Shown here one piece after another: positions 1 to 5,736 of a stretch of 8,121 bases of DNA. The stretch is from Actinobacteria bacterium UBA3120. Its GTDB lineage: Bacteria > Actinomycetota > Actinomycetes > S36-B12. Where the stretch lies: positions 1 through 8,121 of the forward strand of contig DEZY01000152.1 in assembly GCA_002365735.1 (NCBI GenBank). The letters run 5' to 3'. A model generated the notes under the pieces. It saw only the letters and a program-made list of their open reading frames with translations. It was not told where the DNA came from and searched no databases. The position numbers and the translations under genes were made by a program. Position 1 is the first letter of the stretch; each line of letters begins with the position of its first letter.

Positions 1-828
1 CTCAAGCATGCCCTGTTTGATCGCCTGGTGTACGGAAAGATTCGTGCGGCTATGGGTGGAAAAATTGAATGGGCAGTTTCTGGTGGAGCGCCCCTTGGTT
101 CTCGCCTCGGGCACTTCTTCCGCGGAATTGGAGTCACAATCCTTGAGGGTTACGGGTTGACCGAGACATCTGCGGCAAGTACCGTGAATCGACCTAATGC
201 AATCGGAATTGGATCGGTGGGGCAGCCCTTCCCCGGTTCCAGTGTGCGAATCGCGGCCGACGGTGAAGTGATGCTCAAAGGAGACCACATCTTTGCCGGG
301 TACTGGAATAACCCCACGGCAACTGCCGAAGCAATCGAGTCTGACGGTTGGTTCCATTCCGGAGATATCGGTGAGATCGACGACCGAGGTTTTGTCCGCA
401 TTACCGGGCGTAAGAAGGAGATAATCGTCACGGCCGCGGGTAAGAATGTCGCACCTGCGGTGCTGGAAGACCGGCTACGCGCCCACTTCCTCGTGGGCCA
501 GTGCATGGTGGTGGGTGACGCCCAGCCATTCATCGGCGCCCTGATCACCCTTGACCCTGAAGCCTTGCCTGTGTGGTTGGCGCAACAAGGTTTGAGTGAG
601 TCGACACCACTGTCTGAGCTCGTTAATAATGAAATAATTCAGAGCGAAATCCAAGGGGCTGTTGATAGCGCGAACAAGGCGGTTTCTGCCGCAGAGTCGA
701 TCAAGAAGTTCACAATTTTGGAAGCCGACTGGACCGAAGAGGGTGGGCAGATGACTCCCTCACTCAAACTCAAGCGCAATGTTGTGTTCAAAGAGCATGA
801 AGCAGATATTGCCTCTATCTACTCGTAA
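1..828 (+). CDS. Long-chain fatty-acid-CoA ligase (FadD15-like), 3' part
   Basis: Adenylate-forming enzyme that activates a long-chain fatty acid with ATP and transfers it to CoA, feeding lipid synthesis or degradation. The gene is cut by the window edge: the frame is open from base 1, so the GTG at 28 is an internal Val. About 275 codons are visible of a family length near 600. Visible ANL-superfamily motifs, in codons counted from base 1: GYGLTETSA (about 50-58, acyl/AMP-binding motif), GWFHSGDIG (about 116-124, ribose-binding Asp), ITGRKKEII (about 134-142, hinge before the C-terminal lid) and TPSLKLKR (about 252-259, with the candidate catalytic Lys). The GKNVAP stretch after the hinge is typical of the FadD15/ACSL-type branch. 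It converges on the NlpC/P60 gene with a 34-bp gap. Family call is firm; substrate chain length and the FadD15 orthology rest on gene order. Confidence 0.93.
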   Translation, partial: LKHALFDRLVYGKIRAAMGGKIEWAVSGGAPLGSRLGHFFRGIGVTILEGYGLTETSAASTVNRPNAIGIGSVGQPFPGSSVRIAADGEVMLKGDHIFAGYWNNPTATAEAIESDGWFHSGDIGEIDDRGFVRITGRKKEIIVTAAGKNVAPAVLEDRLRAHFLVGQCMVVGDAQPFIGALITLDPEALPVWLAQQGLSESTPLSELVNNEIIQSEIQGAVDSANKAVSAAESIKKFTILEADWTEEGGQMTPSLKLKRNVVFKEHEADIASIYS

Positions 829-854
829 TTCAAGCAGTTGTGGCTTCAGCGGTG

Positions 855-890
855 TAGCGGGATTAGCCGACCACTCGGCCGATTCCGCTA
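855..890. terminator. Long hairpin at convergent junction (candidate bidirectional terminator)
   Basis: Bases 855-870 pair with 875-890 around a CCAC loop: 15 of 16 positions pair, with two G-U wobbles (861/884, 864/881) and one mismatch (865/880). It lies 26 bp after the acyl-CoA ligase stop and spans the TAA stop (863-865) of the convergent NlpC/P60 gene. Neither side is followed by a T-run, so it is not a classic intrinsic terminator. Actinobacteria are reported to use hairpins lacking a U-tract, so a two-way terminator is an inference. Confidence 0.5.
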
Positions 891-1924
891 AACCTTGAGT
901 TGTACCAAGGACCCATGACGTTGGAAATGAGTACGCCGCTACTTGGATTTGCTGCGTGCACCATTTTGCCGTTACCAATGTACAGACCCACGTGGTGCGC
1001 TCCGCTACCGAAGTAGAACACCAAGTCCCCTGGCTGAGCTTGGCTTAGCGGCACCCTGCGGGTGGTGGAGTATTGGGAGCGGCTGTAGTGCGGAAGTGAA
1101 ACCCCCGATTGACGCCAGGCCTGCATGGTGAGTCCAGAGCAGTCAAATGCACTGGGGCCACTTGCCGCGGCGACATAGCGTTTCCCGACCTGCGCAAGTG
1201 CGTACTGCATAACGCGGGCAACCCGCCCGCTGCCGGTAAAACCTCCACCGGATGAGCTTGCGCCAGAACTTAAGGCAGCCTTAGCAGCCCGCGCTGCCTG
1301 TAGCGCGGCGGCCCGCTCACTCGCAGCCATGGCCGCAATCCGGCGACGTTCTTTAACCTCTAGGTTGGCCAGTACCGCTTTTGCTTCGCGGTAGCGGTCA
1401 TTAGCGTCAGACTTTGCGTCGCCCATCTCTGAGCGGACTTTCTTGGCCGCGCCTTCTTTATCCAGCATGGCCGCTTCGGTCTGCGCTAGGCGCAACCGGG
1501 TGGTCTGGCTGCCGCGGATCGCAGACGCTTGCCCTTTTTGCACCTGGTCGAGGGCCGCTGCTTGAGAAAGGAATTGATTGGGGTTCTCCGCCAGAAGAAC
1601 CTGAAGGGATGTGTCGATCCCACCGGACGTGTAGGTGGCTCGAGCTAGGTCGTCGACCGAGCCCATGATCTTGTTGAGTTCCTTGCGTTCGCGCTTAGCT
1701 TTGGCTTTGAGAGTGTCCAGTTCCTTTTGGATCCCACCGAGCTTGTTGCGGGCATTGTTGTAGCGCTCATTAGCGGCTTCGGCTTTACCCTCTAAATCCA
1801 TCACTTTCATGCGGACTTCTTGTAGATTCGGTGCGGCTTGGGCCGGAGCGACCACAAATCCCGGGACCAATAAAGCAGCGATCGCCACGGCTATGCCGCT
1901 GACGCGAAATACCTTCTGCTTCAC
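863..1924 (-). CDS. Secreted NlpC/P60 peptidoglycan endopeptidase with N-terminal coiled coil
   Basis: Predicted cell-wall hydrolase that cleaves peptide stems of peptidoglycan (D-Glu-mDAP type bond in this family), acting outside the membrane in wall remodelling or daughter-cell separation. 353 aa. Residues 1-30 are a signal peptide: basic start, hydrophobic stretch, then an AQA-A cleavage site. Residues about 36-215 are charged, Ala/Lys/Glu-rich and heptad-like, consistent with the autoinhibitory coiled coil of RipA-type proteins. A Ser/Gly linker (about 219-232) leads to the NlpC/P60 domain (about 235-353), with Cys262 in DCSGL, His311 in HHVGLYIG and His323 in MVHAANP as catalytic triad. 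The start is GTG at 1924, preceded by AGGAGA (1929-1934) at good spacing. The position matches Rv2190c of M. tuberculosis. A GTnAC repeat about 80 bp upstream suggests MtrA-type control. Confidence 0.93.
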   Translation of the reverse strand: MKQKVFRVSGIAVAIAALLVPGFVVAPAQAAPNLQEVRMKVMDLEGKAEAANERYNNARNKLGGIQKELDTLKAKAKRERKELNKIMGSVDDLARATYTSGGIDTSLQVLLAENPNQFLSQAAALDQVQKGQASAIRGSQTTRLRLAQTEAAMLDKEGAAKKVRSEMGDAKSDANDRYREAKAVLANLEVKERRRIAAMAASERAAALQAARAAKAALSSGASSSGGGFTGSGRVARVMQYALAQVGKRYVAAASGPSAFDCSGLTMQAWRQSGVSLPHYSRSQYSTTRRVPLSQAQPGDLVFYFGSGAHHVGLYIGNGKMVHAANPSSGVLISNVMGPWYNSRFSGIGRVVG

Positions 1925-1928
1925 AAGT

Positions 1929-1934
1929 TCTCCT
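1929..1934 (-). promoter_or_regulatory. Ribosome binding site of the NlpC/P60 gene
   Basis: On the minus strand AGGAGA lies four bases before a GTG codon. It fixes the GTG at 1924 as the start and places the full signal peptide in frame. Confidence 0.75.
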
Positions 1935-2004
1935 GTCGCGGTCCGTCCGTGGTCTCACCTATTGACACCTCGGACGCCCCGGGGTCCGGGTTCGTTCCGA
2001 AAAT

Positions 2005-2020
2005 GTAACAGATTGGTGAC
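2005..2020 (-). promoter_or_regulatory. GTnAC direct repeat, MtrA-like operator candidate
   Basis: Read on the minus strand: GTCAC-CAATCT-GTTAC, two GTnAC half-sites with an 11-bp period (one helical turn), 80 bp upstream of the NlpC/P60 start. Direct repeats of this type have been described for the actinobacterial response regulator MtrA, which controls wall hydrolase genes. The assignment is by resemblance plus gene context; the exact consensus is from memory. I could not place a convincing -35/-10 pair in the 138-bp gap. Confidence 0.4.
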
Positions 2021-2047
2021 AAACGGGCCTCCGGTGGCTACAAAATT

Positions 2048-2058
2048 GCCTCAGAGGC
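2048..2058 (-). terminator. Short hairpin after small CxxC gene (weak terminator candidate)
   Basis: On the minus strand GCCT-CTG-AGGC starts five bases after the TAA stop at 2063 and is followed by AATTTT. The stem is only four pairs, so this is a weak candidate for ending the two-gene transcript before the NlpC/P60 promoter region. Confidence 0.2.
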
Positions 2059-2062
2059 GGGT

Positions 2063-2260
2063 TTAGCCCACTTTGGTGGTGGGCGGCACCAGGCGCAAGG
2101 GCGGAACCAAGCCCGATTGGGCCAATACCCCCAGGGCGGCGACGTGCTCATCCGCCACCTCAGGGGACTGCAAGAATTCTGGTTCACCCAGAAGCACCGT
2201 GACCACGCAATCGCCACAAGCTGGACCCGCTACCGCACATGTACCGCAATCAATAACCAT
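2063..2260 (-). CDS. Small actinobacterial conserved protein with two CxxC motifs
   Basis: 65 aa, function unknown. The N-terminus reads VIDCGTCAVAGPACGDCVV, giving Cys5-x2-Cys8 and Cys15-x2-Cys18, a spacing suited to one metal ion (zinc) or a redox/Fe-S site. A short helix-like middle (about 31-49) and a VPPLRLVPP tail follow. I recognise the pattern (a CVVTVLLG block after the Cys motifs, then LVPPLRLV) as a conserved hypothetical family found in actinobacteria, often next to NlpC/P60 genes; this is memory, not a search. ATG at 2260 has no clear Shine-Dalgarno sequence. It starts 33 bp after the stop of the upstream zinc-ribbon gene, so it is probably translated from the same mRNA. No signal peptide or membrane segment; likely cytoplasmic. 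Confidence 0.75.
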   Translation of the reverse strand: MVIDCGTCAVAGPACGDCVVTVLLGEPEFLQSPEVADEHVAALGVLAQSGLVPPLRLVPPTTKVG

Positions 2261-2293
2261 GTCTCGACGGTAAATGCACCCCCTGACATCGGG

Positions 2294-2578
2294 CTAGACG
2301 CCACCATCTCCAGGGGCTTCTTGGGAAGGCCCGCCAAATTCTGGGCGCGGCACAATCTCAATCCGGTCACCAGCCCCGCACCAACGGCAAGACACCGCCA
2401 GAACTTCCTCCGCGCCCACATTGCGCTCTTCCACCGTCACAGTGCCCGCCAGATCAGCGTGCCAGAACTCGGTAACCGTTGACGCTCGGGTGAGATCAAA
2501 TCGGGTCAGATTCCCGCAGTGGGCGCAGCGCCAGCGGGACTTTTCATCAGGTAACACAATTTTGGGTTCATTGCTCAT
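2294..2578 (-). CDS. Small zinc-ribbon-like conserved protein
   Basis: 94 aa, function unknown. Cys18-x2-Cys21 (RCAHCG) and Cys64-x2-Cys67 (CRWCGAGD) form two knuckles 42 residues apart, a zinc-ribbon layout. Between them is a conserved-looking beta-rich segment with TEFWHADLAG (about 36-45) and VEE (49-51). The tail after residue 80 is Gly/Pro/Glu-rich and probably disordered. No membrane or export signal. ATG at 2578 is preceded by GGGGAGGT (2591-2598) at a rather long spacing of 12 bases; no other in-frame start is available nearby. First gene of a two-gene unit with the 65-aa CxxC protein, divergent from the lipoprotein gene. Both products carry paired CxxC motifs, which suggests a shared metal or nucleic-acid-linked job, but nothing in the sequence fixes it. 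Confidence 0.78.
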   Translation of the reverse strand: MSNEPKIVLPDEKSRWRCAHCGNLTRFDLTRASTVTEFWHADLAGTVTVEERNVGAEEVLAVSCRWCGAGDRIEIVPRPEFGGPSQEAPGDGGV

Positions 2579-2813
2579 GCCCGAACGCTACCTCCCCGCC
2601 AATTTAATTCACGTTTCCATTGAAACACACGTCCTAGTCAGACTTTGGTTTTGACCCTTACGACAATCAGTCCAGTTGGGTGTTCACATTAAGGAAAAAA
2701 TGTCACTCACCCACTCAACCGGTTTGTGTATATAGCTACCTGGCAAGCCGAAAATTAAATGTTGGTTTACTCTTTAACTCAACCTAACAAACCGGAGTCA
2801 CGAGATACCAACT
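2579..2813. other. Divergent intergenic region between zinc-ribbon and lipoprotein genes
   Basis: 235 bp without a gene, richer in A+T than its surroundings. It holds the zinc-ribbon ribosome binding site (2591-2598, minus), a perfect inverted repeat GTTTC-CATT-GAAAC (2614-2627), an 8-bp palindrome AACCGGTT (2717-2724) and a TATATA -10-like element (2729-2734, plus) without a good -35. The lipoprotein ATG at 2814 has only weak purine stretches before it (GGAG 2794-2797, GAGA 2802-2805 region). Confidence 0.5.
2614..2627. repeat. Perfect inverted repeat, possible operator
   Basis: GTTTC and GAAAC flank a 4-bp spacer, 36 bp upstream of the zinc-ribbon start codon. The size suits a dimeric regulator site, but a 5-bp arm can arise by chance. 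Confidence 0.25.
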
Positions 2814-3728
2814 ATGAGCGTCATGGGTCGAGAGCGTGTTCAGGGACGATCATTAACATTGGGGGTCGCGCTGGCTGCATCGCTAGCAGTGCTCACCGCT
2901 TGCTCATCGTCAGAGCCGAATACATCCACGTCCAGCACTACGGCTCAGGGCCCTAGTGCACAAACGACACCGGTCGTTGATGCTCCTGATTGGGGTCATA
3001 TTCACAACCTTTCTCTAAAGGGAGAGACCTTGTTCATCGGCTCCCATGATGGAATGTGGAAGCAGGAGCAGCAGCAGGAGCCGGTTCTGGTGTCAGCCCC
3101 GGCCTTTGACGTGATGGGGCTGACTCAAAATGGTGATCGCTGGCTGGCTTCGGGGCATCCCGGACCCGAAATGAATTCTCCGGGAAATCTTGGGCTGATG
3201 GCTTCGGATGATGGCGGCGTGACTTGGCAGTCGGTGTCGCTCAGTGGTGAGGTTGACTTCCATCGGCTCGTGGCCGCGGACAACGTGGTGGTGGGCCTGT
3301 CGGCACACGATCGCACACTGCTTCGGTCCGAAGACGATGGACAAACGTGGCTTAACTTGGGCTCGCCACCGTTGTACGACTTGGCGGTCGATCCGAAAAA
3401 TGCCACAGTTGTGGTTGCCACTACCTCAGACGGGCTGGTTCATAGCGCAGACGCAGGGCGGACGTTCACGCCAATCGCCTCACCAGCGCTGCTCGCATTT
3501 TTGGCCTGGACCGACAGCGGGCTTTACAGCGCGTCCATGGACGGGCAGGTCTTTCTTTCTACTGACGAGGGCACGACTTGGAAAGCCCGCGGGGAGATGG
3601 ACGGACAACCTGAGTCTTTCGCTGCGGACGCCAGCACCGTAATCAGCCTTGTCGGCGACTCGATCGTCGAGTCCCTCGATGGAGGACTCTCCTTCAGTCC
3701 ACGCGTTACCGGAATAGCACGGCACTGA
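2814..3728 (+). CDS. Lipoprotein with Asp-box (BNR) repeats, F510_1955-type glycosylhydrolase-like
   Basis: 304 aa, probably anchored on the outer face of the membrane. Basic start, hydrophobic helix and lipobox LTAC with Cys30 as lipidated residue; residues about 31-55 are a Ser/Thr-rich linker. The mature domain begins with DWGHIHNLSL (59-68) and GSHDGMW (76-82), which I associate with the F510_1955 family of sialidase-fold proteins. Five Asp-boxes are visible: SDDGGVTW (131-138), SEDDGQTW (172-179), SADAGRTF (211-218), STDEGTTW (249-256) and SLDGGLSF (287-294), indicating a beta-propeller. I see no identifiable catalytic set, so glycosidase activity is not supported; a binding or sensing role is equally possible. 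Start is ATG at 2814 with a weak ribosome site; ATG at 2823 is an alternative. No operon partner: stands alone between divergent and same-strand genes. Confidence 0.85.
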   Translation: MSVMGRERVQGRSLTLGVALAASLAVLTACSSSEPNTSTSSTTAQGPSAQTTPVVDAPDWGHIHNLSLKGETLFIGSHDGMWKQEQQQEPVLVSAPAFDVMGLTQNGDRWLASGHPGPEMNSPGNLGLMASDDGGVTWQSVSLSGEVDFHRLVAADNVVVGLSAHDRTLLRSEDDGQTWLNLGSPPLYDLAVDPKNATVVVATTSDGLVHSADAGRTFTPIASPALLAFLAWTDSGLYSASMDGQVFLSTDEGTTWKARGEMDGQPESFAADASTVISLVGDSIVESLDGGLSFSPRVTGIARH

Positions 3729-3904
3729 CCGGCTTGTGCAGGTTTTTTCACGTTGACTACTCGAGGTTTTTTCTCTCATTATGGGCCCGACTGCCATTGC
3801 CATAAAAGCTTCAACTTCTCAGAGTCGTCGCACCCACATAACACGCAAAAGCAAGAACCCCACAACTGCTCGAAGTCCTCCTTGTCAGGGCTTAGCGTTA
3901 GTTT
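3729..3904 (+). other. Intergenic region with T-runs and promoter before the nuclease gene
   Basis: 176 bp without a gene that I believe. A 10-bp direct repeat AGGTTTTTTC occurs at 3740-3749 and 3764-3773; the first T-run follows only poor hairpin potential after the lipoprotein stop, so termination here is uncertain. The second copy lies in the spacer of the promoter at 3753-3782. The remainder (about 3790-3890) shows no motif or structure I can name. Confidence 0.4.
3753..3782 (+). promoter_or_regulatory. Sigma-70-type promoter candidate for the DEDDh/GIY-YIG nuclease
   Basis: TTGACT (3753-3758), 18-bp spacer, CATTAT (3777-3782). The -35 matches five of six consensus bases and the -10 four of six. 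It would give a leader of about 115 nt before the GTG at 3905. Confidence 0.45.
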
Positions 3905-5725
3905 GTGACCGTGACCAACCCTCCAAGTGCGCTGGCCGCAACCCAGCTATCACTTTCGGATTTAGGCACCCAGTTATCGGACTGTGTGTTCGTGATCGTT
4001 GACCTGGAAACCACCGGTGGTGCGGGGATCGACGCCGGAATCACCGAGATTGGTGCAGTCAAAGTCCACGGCGGTGAAGTAATTGGCGAATTCACAACCT
4101 TGGTTAACCCGGGATCACCCATTCCACCGTTTATTGCAACATTGACCGGGATTACCGACTCCATGGTGTCTGGTTCACCCGGCGTTCAGACCGCGGTTTC
4201 CATGTTTTTAGACTTCGCCGGCGAATGCGTATTTGTCGCACACAACGCCCCCTACGACATTGGGTTCCTCAAAGGCGCCTGCACAAAATTCGACATAGCT
4301 TGGCCAAATAACAAAGTGATTGACACGGTACGCATTGCTCGGCTTGCACTGCACCGTGACGAAGTTCGTAATTGCAAACTCGCCACTTTGAGTTCATTTT
4401 TTCGCACCGAAGTTCAGCCCACCCACCGGGCATTCGACGATGCGCGAGCAACTACCGACGTCATGCACCGCCTGTTTGAACGACTCGGAAATTACGGGGT
4501 TCACACCCTCGAAGATCTGAACGCATTCACTTCGCGGGTGAGCGATGTTCAACGCAACAAGAAAGGCTTGGCGGACGGGCTGCCGGCCAAACCTGGTGTC
4601 TATATTTTCGAAGATCCACAGGGGCGCCCGCTCTACATTGGGACTAGCAAGAACATCCGCAATCGGGTTCGTACCTATTTCACGGCGGCTGAGACCAGGC
4701 GCCGCATGTCAGAAATGATCGAGATCGCCCAACAAGTTCGACCGATTGTATGTTCGACAATCTTGGAAGCAAAAATTCGCGAACTGCGATTAATTGTGAG
4801 CGAGCAACCCCGTTACAACCGCCGCTCGCGTGCAGCAGATTCGGTTTCGTGGGTGAAACTGACGGCTGAACCTGCTCCCCGGTTAATCATTACAAAAGAA
4901 ATCAAAGACGACTCGGAGTTTGGTGCGCGCTATATCGGGCCATTCACTTCCCGCGGTGCCGCGAATTCAGTTATCGATGTAATCAACGGCACGATCGCCC
5001 TGCGCACGTGTACCAGCAAAATTGCCGCGCAACCACGTACCAACATCCCTGGTTGCGTTCGAGCCGAATTGGGTAAGTGCGCTGCACCGTGCACGCGCGA
5101 ACACGATCGCGAGTTGTACTTACAGGTCGTGAATCACGCTGGCGTTTCCATGTCGGGCAGCACCAGCACGGTCGTTGCCCATATCACCGAACTCATGGAA
5201 ACCCTTGCCGCAGCGGAACGTTTCGAGGAAGCCGCAATGTGGCGCGAAGCCTTGGGAAATTACGTGAACGCGGTATTTCGCACCGAGAGACTGCGGTGGA
5301 TCGCAACAACATCAGAGCTCGTCGCGGCACAGAACACCATTGATGGTGGTTGGGAAATTCACGTAATCCGGTACGGCAGATTAGCTGCAGCGGGCGTTGT
5401 CGAACCTGGTTTTGACCCGTGGCCACATGTCGCGGCGCTGGTTGCCAGCGCTGAATTCGTTGAACCTGGAATCGAGCCGGCGCCCGCGGGTGTCACCGAG
5501 GAAGCATTTGATCTGCTGCGATGGCTCGAAAGTGACGGTGTTCGTTTAGTTGCCAGTTCGCACGATCTATCCATGCCCATTGATTGTGGTGGAAAAGAAA
5601 CAATCCAACTCTTAGATGTACGCCGGGTGGTCGGTGAACGCCTTGCAGCAGTTACCGGGCATGGACCAACGGGTAGACCCGTTGGTCCACGAGCACCGGG
5701 CGCGACCCGGATTGCTTACTTTTAG
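3905..5725 (+). CDS. DEDDh 3'-5' exonuclease fused to UvrC-like GIY-YIG nuclease
   Basis: 606 aa, the Rv2191-type fusion; predicted cytoplasmic nuclease in DNA repair or processing. Residues about 26-195 are a DnaQ-like exonuclease: Exo I DLETTG with Asp33 and Glu35, Exo II HNAPYD with Asp118, Exo III HRAFDDA with His174 and Asp179, so all DEDDh residues are present. Residues about 222-310 are a GIY-YIG domain: GVY (231-233), YIG (244-246), Arg253, Glu293 and Asn305 at the UvrC spacing. Cys369, 384, 392 and 396 match the order of the UvrC Fe-S cysteines. A UVR-like helix pair (about 426-453) could contact UvrB. The UvrC RNase H-like endonuclease and HhH domains are missing, so this is Cho/Rv2191-like, not UvrC. 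GTG at 3905 lacks a Shine-Dalgarno; a TAGCGT six bases upstream (3893-3898) could give leaderless mRNA. GTG at 3911 is an alternative start. Confidence 0.93.
   Translation: MTVTNPPSALAATQLSLSDLGTQLSDCVFVIVDLETTGGAGIDAGITEIGAVKVHGGEVIGEFTTLVNPGSPIPPFIATLTGITDSMVSGSPGVQTAVSMFLDFAGECVFVAHNAPYDIGFLKGACTKFDIAWPNNKVIDTVRIARLALHRDEVRNCKLATLSSFFRTEVQPTHRAFDDARATTDVMHRLFERLGNYGVHTLEDLNAFTSRVSDVQRNKKGLADGLPAKPGVYIFEDPQGRPLYIGTSKNIRNRVRTYFTAAETRRRMSEMIEIAQQVRPIVCSTILEAKIRELRLIVSEQPRYNRRSRAADSVSWVKLTAEPAPRLIITKEIKDDSEFGARYIGPFTSRGAANSVIDVINGTIALRTCTSKIAAQPRTNIPGCVRAELGKCAAPCTREHDRELYLQVVNHAGVSMSGSTSTVVAHITELMETLAAAERFEEAAMWREALGNYVNAVFRTERLRWIATTSELVAAQNTIDGGWEIHVIRYGRLAAAGVVEPGFDPWPHVAALVASAEFVEPGIEPAPAGVTEEAFDLLRWLESDGVRLVASSHDLSMPIDCGGKETIQLLDVRRVVGERLAAVTGHGPTGRPVGPRAPGATRIAYF
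5662..5689. terminator. Perfect 13-bp palindrome in nuclease 3' end
   Basis: TGGACCAACGGGT (5662-5674), loop AG, then its exact complement (5677-5689). It lies inside the last 22 codons of the nuclease and encodes a Gly/Pro/Arg-rich stretch. With a 2-nt spacer it would form a hairpin with a 4-6 nt loop. No T-run follows on either strand. Its place 48 bp before the convergent trpD stop suggests two-way termination without a U-tract; a regulatory or mobile palindromic repeat is the alternative. Confidence 0.5.
5696..5723 (+). terminator. Second hairpin with short T-run at nuclease stop
   Basis: CCGGG (5696-5700), loop CGCGA, CCCGG (5706-5710), then TTTT at 5720-5723 just before the TAG stop. 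The T-run is short and ten bases away, so it is a weak intrinsic terminator that may act with the palindrome just upstream. Confidence 0.3.
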
Positions 5726-5736
5726 CCTTGTCTGGA

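Noticed and set aside
150..548. 132-codon open frame on the minus strand
   Set aside because: Antisense to the acyl-CoA ligase motifs; no recognisable family and no ribosome site.
1925..2062. c-di-AMP (ydaO/yuaA) riboswitch before the NlpC/P60 gene
   Set aside because: Such riboswitches often precede actinobacterial wall hydrolases, so I looked for one. The 138-bp gap is short and I could not find the conserved core segments.
2117..2482. 121-codon open frame on the plus strand across the small Cys-motif genes
   Set aside because: Shadow of the two minus-strand genes, which have conserved CxxC spacing and better signals.
3781..4002. 73-codon open frame upstream of and overlapping the nuclease
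   Set aside because: Arg/Ser/Thr-rich with no family pattern; overlaps the nuclease start by about 100 bases; no good ribosome site.
3905..5725. Annotation as UvrC or as DNA polymerase III epsilon subunit
   Set aside because: It has both the DnaQ-like and the UvrC N-terminal parts, but lacks the UvrC endonuclease and HhH domains and the epsilon C-terminal region; the fusion name is the accurate one.
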